Of a DNA stretch of 6,145 nucleotides, positions 1-6,145 are shown in pieces. Under the pieces are notes generated by a model. That model had not been told where the DNA came from. It made no database searches and saw nothing but the letters and a program-made list of their open reading frames with translations. Each line of letters begins with the position of its first letter. Position 1 is the stretch's first letter. This stretch comes from SMXL01 sp036985715 (GTDB lineage Bacteria > Bacteroidota > Rhodothermia > Rhodothermales > UBA10348). The position numbers and the translations under genes are program-made. The stretch covers positions 1 through 6,145 of the forward strand of contig BTQE01000151.1 of assembly GCA_036985715.1 (NCBI GenBank), written 5' to 3'.

Positions 1-429
1 TCCTATCGTGATATCGCGAATTTCGAAGAGGCGATCGGCATCGACGACCTTCTCATCCTTCGCGTCGACGCGTCCTTCTATTTCGCCAACGCCGAATACC
101 TTCGGGACGTGATTCTTTCACGTGTTGCGAAGGAATCTGTCCGGGCCGTAATCCTGGAAACGAATAGCGTAAACGACATCGATACAACTGCCATTTCTGT
201 TCTGCGGGAAGTATATGAAACCCTTCACGAGTTGGATATCCAACTGTATTTCGGTGGGATGAAGATACCGGTCCTGAAAGTCATGAAGGAATCGGGACTG
301 TACGAGGCCATGGGGGCAGATCGGTTCTTCCTGAGCGTTCATCGCGCCGTAAAGCATATTTTGACGGATTGGGGGCGCTACGAGGAATACAAAGGACGAG
401 GCCTGCCCCGCATCTTTCCGGACGAGTAG
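1..429 (+). CDS. SulP-family anion permease, C-terminal STAS domain (5' partial)
   Basis: The frame is open from base 1 to the TAG at 427-429 and gives the last 142 residues of a larger protein; the start and the membrane helices lie left of the window. The visible part matches the cytoplasmic STAS domain that ends SulP (sulfate permease/SLC26-like) transporters. It has a short linker, then the strand LLILRVDASFYFANAEYLRD (residues 17-36), the second strand AVILETNSVNDIDTT (49-63), which carries the Asp-Ile-Asp-Thr-Thr loop equivalent to the nucleotide/phosphorylation loop of anti-sigma antagonists, and the strand-helix LYFGGMKIPVLKVMKESGL (82-100). The family transports sulfate, bicarbonate or other anions across the inner membrane; STAS is regulatory. 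The substrate cannot be told from this fragment. The gene converges on the chaperone gene and is not in the minus-strand operon, so a link with the molybdoenzyme rests on proximity only. An isolated STAS protein is unlikely because of the SulP-type YFANAEYLRD segment and the frame open to the edge. Confidence 0.88.
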   Translation, partial: SYRDIANFEEAIGIDDLLILRVDASFYFANAEYLRDVILSRVAKESVRAVILETNSVNDIDTTAISVLREVYETLHELDIQLYFGGMKIPVLKVMKESGLYEAMGADRFFLSVHRAVKHILTDWGRYEEYKGRGLPRIFPDE

Positions 430-493
430 AACCTTCCATTCGCATATTTTGGTCAGCCCGCCTGTTTGAACGCCCGCCCGACTTGATATCAGA
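430..493. other. Convergent intergenic gap, no clear terminator
   Basis: These 64 bases separate the stop codons of two convergent genes. A bidirectional terminator would be expected here, but I find no GC-rich inverted repeat followed by a T-run on either strand. The only visible structure is a short direct repeat, GCCCGCC at about 459-465 and again at about 474-480, in a C-rich, G-poor patch of the plus strand. Such a patch could favour Rho-dependent ending of the SulP transcript; this is speculative. Confidence 0.5.
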
Positions 494-1429
494 CTAATCG
501 GACTCCTCTCTCCGGACCGCCGTGGCCACGTGTTCCAGCATACTGCTCGTCCAACTCAGTCGCGTTTGCCAGATATCCGACCAAATTTGGGCGGACTCCA
601 ATTCGGTTTCTGAAAGCTTTTCCCAGGCAGCTCGATTCCGATCAATGACATCATCGATTGCGCATATGATACAATCCAATCCGTCATATGCCGATGCTGA
701 ACGAAGCGAGGTCGCCATCATCTGACTCCGTCCACCGAATCCATGCGGCAAGTTCGATCCTTGCGCAATGCCTGCGATCGCTGAGCGGCTCAGGAAGAAT
801 CCGCACCGCGCCGGCGAAGTAAGAAAGTCAGCGATATCATGAATCGCTGTGTCGGGATCCGAAAGGAACCGTTCTTCTGGTTCAGGTCCTGGTTCCCGAA
901 CATGACTCTTCACTGGGATCGATCGGCGATGATCAACGATTTGTTCAAGCATCAGATCGGCGACTTCCGAGTAGAAATCATTGGACTCTTCGCAGACGGC
1001 CACGACGAAAGCGGGAAGCCACGAGAGAACGTGCTGGTCAATGAATTCGGCGATGGAATCTTCATTGGGCGAATTGCTCTTTGCCAGCGCCGCGAGAATC
1101 TGGAGTTCGGCCGCGACATGATCTGGAGCATTGACGTCCTGTCCCACATCGATTCCTAAGCGCAAGGCGAAGTCTCGAATCTGCTGCGTCGTCTCTCCGC
1201 CGAGCATACCATCGGGTTCCAGAAACAAGGACGCGAAAGGATAGACGTTGAAGCCAAACATCGTTTCATGTTCAGCCGCCAGTTCATCGTCGGTATCCAC
1301 GACCAAAACGTCTCGCAGACGGGGACTATGACGAACCCTCTCCTGAACCGAATCGATCGAACCGGTCAGAAAAATGTCAGAAAAAAGGGCGTAGGCTTCA
1401 CTATTCGAAGCTAAAACCGAGTCCGTCAT
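494..1429 (-). CDS. TorD/NarJ-family molybdoenzyme assembly chaperone with C-terminal extension
   Basis: This is a 311-residue cytoplasmic chaperone predicted to bind the apo catalytic subunit encoded just upstream and help insert the molybdopterin cofactor. Family signatures are visible: EHETMFGFNVYPFASLFLEP (residues 53-72), followed by GMLGGETTQQIRDFALRLGI (74-93), matches the TorD core pattern of Phe/Tyr, a Pro-aromatic-x-Ser stretch, then Leu-Gly-Gly; PDHVAAELQILAAL (102-115) matches the conserved Pro-Asp-His-x-x-x-Glu-Leu helix. The protein is mostly helical, with no signal peptide or membrane segment. The frame runs open up to 1630, but I chose the ATG at 1427-1429. It has AAGGA six bases upstream, and the upstream extension would overlap the catalytic gene and reads like its shadow. 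At 311 residues it is longer than the usual 180-220. Residues from about 195 to 275 (including DFLTSPARCGFFLSRSAI and LPHGFGGRSQMM) form an additional helical region. The gene is last in the cluster, 68 bases after the catalytic gene. Confidence 0.9.
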   Translation of the reverse strand: MTDSVLASNSEAYALFSDIFLTGSIDSVQERVRHSPRLRDVLVVDTDDELAAEHETMFGFNVYPFASLFLEPDGMLGGETTQQIRDFALRLGIDVGQDVNAPDHVAAELQILAALAKSNSPNEDSIAEFIDQHVLSWLPAFVVAVCEESNDFYSEVADLMLEQIVDHRRSIPVKSHVREPGPEPEERFLSDPDTAIHDIADFLTSPARCGFFLSRSAIAGIAQGSNLPHGFGGRSQMMATSLRSASAYDGLDCIICAIDDVIDRNRAAWEKLSETELESAQIWSDIWQTRLSWTSSMLEHVATAVRREESD

Positions 1430-1497
1430 GTGCGATCCTTGATCATTCCTTTCGAGTATAATACCGGAAGTCGATAACGCTTCATTGCGTGGGGTCG
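1430..1497 (-). other. Intergenic gap between catalytic subunit and chaperone genes
   Basis: These 68 bases hold the chaperone ribosome binding site and an AT-rich block reading GGTATTATACTCG on the minus strand (about 1453-1465). TATACT at 1455-1460 matches five of six bases of a sigma-70 -10 box, but no convincing -35 hexamer sits 16-18 bases upstream (the sequence there is GAAGCG). A weak internal promoter is possible; read-through from the catalytic gene is the simpler reading. No terminator hairpin is evident. Confidence 0.4.
1436..1440 (-). promoter_or_regulatory. Ribosome binding site of the chaperone gene
   Basis: Minus-strand AAGGA lies six bases before the ATG at 1427-1429. It is the evidence that fixes the start of the chaperone gene within a frame that stays open another 200 bases upstream. 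A second AAAGGA at about 1447-1452 is too far away to serve this start. Confidence 0.7.
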
Positions 1498-4491
1498 CTA
1501 CTCCCTTCCGAACGGTTTCTTTGGCAGGTCGTAGGCCTCTTTCACCGGTTTCAGCGGCCGTTCGAGCCACCAGGGACGCCTGGTTCCGTCCGGACTGTGG
1601 TCGACAGCCGACCGGGCGAGCGCATGCCACTCTCGGTAGGCTTCCATCGACTTGTTCGTATCCACGAAAACGTCTCCGTGTCTGTCTTCCGGCCTCGCCC
1701 GCTCCACGTTATACGCTTTTTGAAGCCAGCAATGGTGGCCCGAAACCGGGTCCGGTTGAACCGCGTGGGTCAGATTTTGATGAACACCTACGTCCTCCCA
1801 CCAGATTCGGCTGGTATCCGGGTCTTCGGACTTCCACGGCGACGCGCCTTTCAGAACCCGTAGGCGATTTCCTCCCTTGGCATCGTCTTCCAATGTGACC
1901 ACATTCGACGCGCCCCGATTGGCGCCCATGTCCTCCTTCAGACGCCACCGTCCGAGGTGGTGACTCATTGCGATTACCCCCGGCTTGATGCCTTCCGTTA
2001 CCCAGACACGATCTACAAAAAAGCCGATCTGCGTTGTCACTCGGATCAGATCGTTGCTCGCTACGCCGAGTCGTCCCGCATCCGACGGATGCATCCAGAC
2101 AGGGTTTTTGTGGCTCAGTTCATAGAGCCATTTCGCGTTCGCACTTCGAGTATGAATGAGCGTGGGAAGACGGAAGTTGGGAAGCAATAGCATTTCGCCT
2201 TTTGACCGGTCGATGTTCTCCGGATGGACGTGGCTCTTCAGCGACCAGGGCATCACGTAGTCCTTCCCGGACCAACCCCATTCCAGAAGTGTCGGAGAAT
2301 AGAATTCGAGTTTGCGGCTTGGCGTCCCAAAACCGATCTTCGACTCACCGTCGACCAAAACACCGACTACGGCGCCGTCCTTTATCAGTCGATTGTGATC
2401 ATCGGGCCTCACTCCATCCGAATCGACCGGGCTCTCGTACGGTACATACCGATCCTGTTTGATCTCGAAGGCAGCATACTTTCGCATGTATGCGAGGGGT
2501 GTCAGGTCCTCAACCGCTGCCGCCTCTGGAAGTCCCGGTACGCTGTTTTCGAAAATCCACCGGTAGTATTCCTCAACGGTTACGATTTCTCCGGGTCGGT
2601 ACGGGCTCTCGAAGTGCTTCCGAATGCCCAGAGATCCATCGGGGTCCATTTTGGCCGACAGTTCAATCCAAAATTCGTTCTCTTCCCAGACCTCTCCGGG
2701 ATTGGCCTCATACGTGTAGCGAACTTTCTTTCCAAGTCGCTCCATGGCCACGCGTCGAACCGGCTGCCGGAACGCAATCCATTGTCCCGCATGAGTTTCC
2801 TGGCTCATCAGGTCGTGACGCTCGCCGGCGTGACCCATCGGTAGAACGTAGTCGGCAAACCACGCTGACTCATTCCACGTGGGTGTCAGGGCGATATGAC
2901 ACTTCACCTTCTCCTCGTCCTTTAGCATCTTCATCCACATGAACCCGTCGGGGTTGGTCCAGAGCGGATTGTAGACTCGAGTGAAATACACGTCGATGTC
3001 GCCCCGGCCTTCTTCCAGAAAGTGGGGCAACAGAAAACTCATCTCATAGAACGCCAGCGGCCATTCGTGCGGAAGATGGAGTTCGTTCCATGCATTGAAC
3101 GCTGGAGGTTCGTCGAAGGGTTTCGGAGTGAACTTATTCCATGAGTTGGCCGACGTCCCTCCCCGGTTTCCGACACTTCCCGTCAGCACATTCAGGAAAA
3201 ACAGGCATCGGGCCACCTGCCACCCCCCGAGATTACCGATCGCGGCTGATCGCCATGAGTGTGCGGCAAGTCGACCCTGGCAATTTGCGACGTACTCGGC
3301 TGCTTCCCGAATCCGTTCAATCGGCACCTGCGATTCTTCGGCCGCGCGCTCAAACGTGAACTCTCCATAGAGCGTCTTCAGCAGCTCGTCGAAGACATGA
3401 TAATCTTTCTGATCCTCCTCCAAATCAAAACTCTGTCTTGACAGGAGTTTTCGGATGCCATCCCGCATTTTCTCCTTTCGCCCGCCGCCATTTCCCGAGA
3501 AATCCATGTCGGGTAATTCAACATCAGGAAAGGGATTCGTATCGAAAAAAGAAAGGGTATCTCTCCAGTTCACCCAGCGGCGCATGAATTCCTTGTCGTA
3601 GAGATCGTTCTGAATAAGGTGGTTGGCGATGGCCAGCAGCACCGCAGCCTCACTCCCGGGCCAGGTTGGAAGCCAGACGTCACTTTTTGACGCCGTATTG
3701 CTCAGGCGCGGATCAAATGTGATCAGCTTGGCGCCACTGTTCTTGGCCTCCATGATCCGCTGGGCGTGCGGATTGAAGTAGTGCCCGGTTTCAAGGTGAC
3801 TCGAGATCAGAAGAATCGTTCGGGCGTTGGCGTAATCAGGGCTCGGGCGATCAAATCCTCCCCAGAAAAAGTACCCGGCTCTTGCTCCGGCAGAACAGAT
3901 ATTCGTATGACTATTGTGGGCGTCAACGCCCCACGCCCGGATGCATCGGTTGGTGAATCCGTCCTCTCCGGGGCGCCCGACATGATACATGATGCCATCT
4001 TTCCGACTCGAACGGCTTTCGCGCATCTTCCCGGCGATGTCGTCAAGTGCGTCTTCCCATGAGACGCGCTTCCATTTCCCTTCCCCTCGAGAGCCAACCC
4101 GTTGGAGCGGATAGAGAATGCGCTCCGGATCGTAAATCTGATTGATCGTGGCTGGACCTTTGGCGCAGTTTCGTCCACGACTTCCGGGATGCGCGGGGTT
4201 GCCCTCAAACTTCTTGATATCCAGTGTTTCTCGGTCGACATAGGCCAAGAGCCCACAGGCGCTCTCGCAGTTGAAGCACACGGTAGGCACCAGCGTATAG
4301 TGCCTCGCCACCTTTTTCGGCCAGGCTTTCCCATCCCACTCCACCCAATCGTCCCATTTTTTCGTGGGTGGGTACTGGCTCATGCGGCCGTCCGGGTGGA
4401 TGACAGTCTGCATGTCCACCTTATCCGGTTCGCGATCCGATTCCCTAAAAACCGGCATTTGAAGAGTCTCTTTGTTTGATCCTTGGTCCAT
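1498..4491 (-). CDS. Molybdopterin oxidoreductase catalytic subunit (DMSO reductase superfamily, Psr/Phs/Soe-like)
   Basis: This 997-residue protein is the active-site subunit of a membrane-bound respiratory molybdoenzyme. The N-terminal iron-sulfur domain (about residues 65-122) has Cys72-x2-Cys75-x3-Cys79-x29-Cys109 followed by Lys111, which would hold one [4Fe-4S] cluster. The bis-MGD domain follows from about 123 to 640. In it, SHTNICSAGARAGYFFWGG (194-212) puts Cys199 where this family carries its Mo ligand, and WNESAWFADYVLPMGHAGER (539-558) and LTGSVGNRGG (436-445) are typical. The C-terminal dinucleotide-binding domain is about 766-880, followed by a tail of over 100 residues with VQPDPVSGHHCWLQK (911-925). 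There is no twin-arginine signal before Cys72, which suggests a cytoplasmic enzyme like SoeA and unlike the exported PsrA or PhsA. The gene starts six bases after the fused electron-transfer gene and is followed by its chaperone. The substrate is unproven: sulfite oxidation or sulfur, thiosulfate or polysulfide reduction are candidates. The start could be Met1 or Met12. Confidence 0.93.
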   Translation of the reverse strand: MDQGSNKETLQMPVFRESDREPDKVDMQTVIHPDGRMSQYPPTKKWDDWVEWDGKAWPKKVARHYTLVPTVCFNCESACGLLAYVDRETLDIKKFEGNPAHPGSRGRNCAKGPATINQIYDPERILYPLQRVGSRGEGKWKRVSWEDALDDIAGKMRESRSSRKDGIMYHVGRPGEDGFTNRCIRAWGVDAHNSHTNICSAGARAGYFFWGGFDRPSPDYANARTILLISSHLETGHYFNPHAQRIMEAKNSGAKLITFDPRLSNTASKSDVWLPTWPGSEAAVLLAIANHLIQNDLYDKEFMRRWVNWRDTLSFFDTNPFPDVELPDMDFSGNGGGRKEKMRDGIRKLLSRQSFDLEEDQKDYHVFDELLKTLYGEFTFERAAEESQVPIERIREAAEYVANCQGRLAAHSWRSAAIGNLGGWQVARCLFFLNVLTGSVGNRGGTSANSWNKFTPKPFDEPPAFNAWNELHLPHEWPLAFYEMSFLLPHFLEEGRGDIDVYFTRVYNPLWTNPDGFMWMKMLKDEEKVKCHIALTPTWNESAWFADYVLPMGHAGERHDLMSQETHAGQWIAFRQPVRRVAMERLGKKVRYTYEANPGEVWEENEFWIELSAKMDPDGSLGIRKHFESPYRPGEIVTVEEYYRWIFENSVPGLPEAAAVEDLTPLAYMRKYAAFEIKQDRYVPYESPVDSDGVRPDDHNRLIKDGAVVGVLVDGESKIGFGTPSRKLEFYSPTLLEWGWSGKDYVMPWSLKSHVHPENIDRSKGEMLLLPNFRLPTLIHTRSANAKWLYELSHKNPVWMHPSDAGRLGVASNDLIRVTTQIGFFVDRVWVTEGIKPGVIAMSHHLGRWRLKEDMGANRGASNVVTLEDDAKGGNRLRVLKGASPWKSEDPDTSRIWWEDVGVHQNLTHAVQPDPVSGHHCWLQKAYNVERARPEDRHGDVFVDTNKSMEAYREWHALARSAVDHSPDGTRRPWWLERPLKPVKEAYDLPKKPFGRE

Positions 4492-4500
4492 TCTCCTTTA
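4492..4500 (-). promoter_or_regulatory. Stop/Shine-Dalgarno/start junction with unusually short spacing
   Basis: The minus strand reads TAAAGGAGAATG. TAA (4498-4500) ends the fused gene, AGGAG is a strong Shine-Dalgarno core, and ATG (4489-4491) is the first start of the catalytic gene, only one base after AGGAG where five to nine is usual. No GTG or TTG occurs in frame before Met12, whose ATG at 4456-4458 has only a weak AAAGAG nine bases upstream. Either start implies coupling to translation of the fused gene. Confidence 0.6.
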
Positions 4501-6066
4501 ACTGTTGGGGATCTCCTGCGGGGCCATAACGAATGCGTGTTCGTAGAGATAGAGGCCTACGATCCAAAGAAGTGCGCCGGCCCAGACAACGGGACCTTCA
4601 AATAACAGGAGTAGGATGAGCGGCACAACGTGACCGAAAAACATACTACCAATCCAGAACATGCGAACGTACTTGCCATGGGTGATTTCATGGCTTGCAA
4701 TACCCGCCGCCTCCGATGCCGGCGGCATACCAAATTCTCCCAGAAATGTGATCAACAGATTCACGGCCATGCCAATACCGAAAACGAGCAGTGCGATCGG
4801 TGCAAGTTCGTTCGACAAGAGCCCTGCTGCATCAATCAAAATTATTACTGCCGCACCGGCTACGAACGATTGAACAGTCAAATGAACCGCTAACAACGGG
4901 CTTTGCCAGAGATCTCTTCCTTCCGCCTGACCGAAAAGAAATGCTGTATAGACAGCCGAACCGAATGCCAGCGGAAGTCCCGTCCACAATAGTGCCGAGC
5001 GCATCGAATCGATCATACCGGAGGCCATCCACCCTAGATCTGAAGCTAATTCAAGGATCCACCAGAAGGACGCAAGCATGCTGAAGGCTACAAGTAAATA
5101 GGCTCCGCGGACGAGCCAGGACTTCCACTGCGGTCTCGTAAGGACTCGGAGAAATCGCTCCGGACGCTCCAGATCCAACAACAGCAATGCCGACGTGGCC
5201 ACGATGAAAAAGAGCGACGCAAACCCGATCGCCAGAAAACTGGTCGGTTCGAACGCGATCCATCCAAGGCCAAATGCCAGGCTTAGGATCATAAACAGAC
5301 CGGTCCCGATCGCCTTGGTCACCAGGTATGCGGGGACTTGCCAGTGCCAGGGCACCTTGTGCTGTGCATTGTAAACCACCTGGGTCATCTGCTCGGCCAT
5401 CCGTGAATCTCCGATCATGATCGGCCCGGAAGCCCTATCTGCGCCATCACCCCCTAGAGGAATTACATCTGCCCATGCGAACGTGGCCGGTGTTCTTTCG
5501 ACCGCAGTCGGATCCATGGCCACATCGTCGCCACCGACATAGAACAACTTGGGGGCCGTTCCCTGTTCGGGTTTTCGAACGGTCACCTTATTCTCGGCGA
5601 CTGCTTTTGAGATTTCGGAGTCGGGATTGTCCAGGTCCCCTGCCAGAATGGCATGTTCGGGGCATACGACCACGCACGCCGGCTCCAGTCCAATGTCAAC
5701 GCGGTGGGCACAGTAATGACACTTTGCCGCCGTCCCCGAATCCGGGTCAATATATATCGCGTCATACGGGCAGGCCTGAAGACACGCTTTGCAACCAATA
5801 CAGACGTTGGGATCGAATTCAACAATTCCATCGTCGCGTTGGTACATCGCCGTCACAGGGCAAATGCGGACACAAGGGGGATTCGCGCAATGATTGCAGC
5901 GGGTTACCTGAAAGCTTCGCGAGACATTCGGGAAGACACCCGTCTCGACGCTCTTCACCCAGGTCCGATTGACACCCAGTGGCACTTCGTTCTCGCTCTT
6001 GCAGGCGGTTGAACAGGCATGACAACCGATGCAGTTGTCATTGTTGATAAGAAAACCGTAGTTCAT
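4498..6066 (-). CDS. Fused 4Fe-4S electron-transfer subunit and NrfD/PsrC membrane anchor
   Basis: One polypeptide combines the two partner subunits of a Psr/Soe-type complex. Residues 1-150 form a DmsB/PsrB-like ferredoxin domain with sixteen cysteines in four sets: C12, C15, C18, C22; C57, C60, C65, C69; C89, C92, C95, C99; C116, C119, C131, C135. These would hold four [4Fe-4S] clusters. A hydrophilic linker (about 150-240) leads to an NrfD-type domain of about eight helices, near 249-271, 274-297, 319-341, 355-377, 391-413, 421-443, 468-490 and 491-512. The loop LDLERPERFLRVL (297-309) and the segment TAFLFGQAEGRDLWQSPLL (374-392) are typical of NrfD/PsrC, which binds quinone. It therefore links the catalytic subunit to the quinone pool. 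The basic loop between helices 2 and 3 and the absence of a signal sequence favour an N-terminus in the cytoplasm. PsrB and PsrC are usually separate proteins of about 190 and 250-320 residues. The ATG at 6064-6066 lacks a Shine-Dalgarno sequence, and the frame continues upstream to the window edge, so the true start may lie outside. Confidence 0.9.
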   Translation of the reverse strand: MNYGFLINNDNCIGCHACSTACKSENEVPLGVNRTWVKSVETGVFPNVSRSFQVTRCNHCANPPCVRICPVTAMYQRDDGIVEFDPNVCIGCKACLQACPYDAIYIDPDSGTAAKCHYCAHRVDIGLEPACVVVCPEHAILAGDLDNPDSEISKAVAENKVTVRKPEQGTAPKLFYVGGDDVAMDPTAVERTPATFAWADVIPLGGDGADRASGPIMIGDSRMAEQMTQVVYNAQHKVPWHWQVPAYLVTKAIGTGLFMILSLAFGLGWIAFEPTSFLAIGFASLFFIVATSALLLLDLERPERFLRVLTRPQWKSWLVRGAYLLVAFSMLASFWWILELASDLGWMASGMIDSMRSALLWTGLPLAFGSAVYTAFLFGQAEGRDLWQSPLLAVHLTVQSFVAGAAVIILIDAAGLLSNELAPIALLVFGIGMAVNLLITFLGEFGMPPASEAAGIASHEITHGKYVRMFWIGSMFFGHVVPLILLLLFEGPVVWAGALLWIVGLYLYEHAFVMAPQEIPNS

Positions 6067-6145
6067 CCGGGGAAGATCAGGCGGTTCGAATTGAGCGGCT
6101 GGGCGGAGAATTGCCTGGCGTAAGATCCGGATGATGTGAACGGAT
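6067..6145 (-). other. Upstream edge: N-terminal extension of the fused gene or end of another gene
   Basis: No stop codon interrupts the fused gene's frame between its first ATG and the right edge. That frame encodes an amphipathic-looking stretch, VHIIRILRQAILRP, then AQFEPPDLPRM. No ATG, GTG or TTG occurs in it here, so an earlier start would be outside the window. A second open frame ends with a TGA at 6063-6065 that overlaps the ATG as ATGA; it encodes a tail ending NRLIFPG and could be the 3' end of a preceding cistron. No purine-rich ribosome binding site precedes the ATG (the bases are CTTCCCCGG). I cannot decide between the two readings; no promoter is visible. Confidence 0.4.

Noticed and set aside
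430..493. Bidirectional intrinsic terminator between the convergent genes
   Set aside because: No GC-rich inverted repeat with a T-run is found on either strand; the C-rich segments form direct, not inverted, repeats.
1426..1446. Six-codon minicistron MIKDRT whose TGA overlaps the chaperone ATG as ATGA
   Set aside because: The AAAGGA touches its ATG with no spacing, and it is too short to separate from chance. A leader peptide role cannot be supported.
1455..1460. Internal sigma-70 promoter for the chaperone gene
   Set aside because: TATACT is a fair -10 match, but no -35 element is at the right distance, so I do not list it as a promoter.
1430..1630. Upstream extension of the chaperone frame by 67 residues to a start at 1630
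   Set aside because: It overlaps the end of the catalytic gene in another frame, reads as low-complexity Arg/Ala/Pro-rich shadow, and a good ribosome binding site marks the ATG at 1429.
2224..2844. 206-residue plus-strand open frame antisense to the catalytic gene
   Set aside because: It lies wholly inside a well-supported gene on the other strand and shows no recognisable domain; long antisense frames are common in DNA of this composition.
3807..4334. 175-residue minus-strand frame overlapping the catalytic gene
   Set aside because: It is an alternative frame of the same DNA; the catalytic frame carries the cluster and Mo-ligand motifs across this exact stretch.
5475..5972. 165-residue plus-strand open frame antisense to the iron-sulfur domain
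   Set aside because: Its Arg/Pro/His-rich composition is that of an antisense shadow, and the opposite strand encodes sixteen correctly spaced cluster cysteines.

Overview
The window is gene-dense bacterial DNA of moderate GC content, roughly mid-50s percent by eye. It has four recognisable protein genes and no stretch over 300 bases without a gene. I see no RNA gene, mobile element, CRISPR array or long repeat. The proteins belong to families spread across Gram-negative respiratory bacteria, so I cannot name the organism. A Rhodothermota-, Gemmatimonadota- or Myxococcota-like source would fit, but that is a guess from the gene set and not something the sequence shows.

Layout. On the + strand, positions 1-429 hold the 3' end of a SulP-family anion transporter: the cytoplasmic STAS domain, with the membrane part lying left of the window. 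Everything else is a minus-strand, operon-like cluster read from right to left. It starts with a fused protein of 522 or more residues (4498-6066), made of a four-cluster ferredoxin-like subunit joined to an eight-helix NrfD/PsrC-type membrane anchor. Six bases later comes a 997-residue molybdopterin oxidoreductase catalytic subunit (1498-4491). After a 68-base gap comes a TorD/NarJ-type assembly chaperone of 311 residues (494-1429). The chaperone and SulP genes converge with 64 bases between them.

How the genes work together. The catalytic subunit binds bis-MGD and one [4Fe-4S] cluster. Electrons would pass through the four clusters of the fused protein to or from the quinone pool at its NrfD domain, and the chaperone would help load the cofactor. 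Neither structural protein has a twin-arginine signal as far as the visible N-termini show, so the complex most likely faces the cytoplasm. The reaction is not readable from sequence alone. A cytoplasm-facing PsrABC/SoeABC-like enzyme next to a SulP gene makes a sulfur-oxyanion enzyme, for example a SoeABC-type sulfite dehydrogenase with sulfate handled by SulP, the leading hypothesis. It remains an inference.

Main open points: the true start of the fused gene, whose frame stays open to the right edge; an oddly tight Shine-Dalgarno sequence in front of the catalytic gene; long C-terminal extensions on the chaperone and the catalytic subunit; and the substrate.
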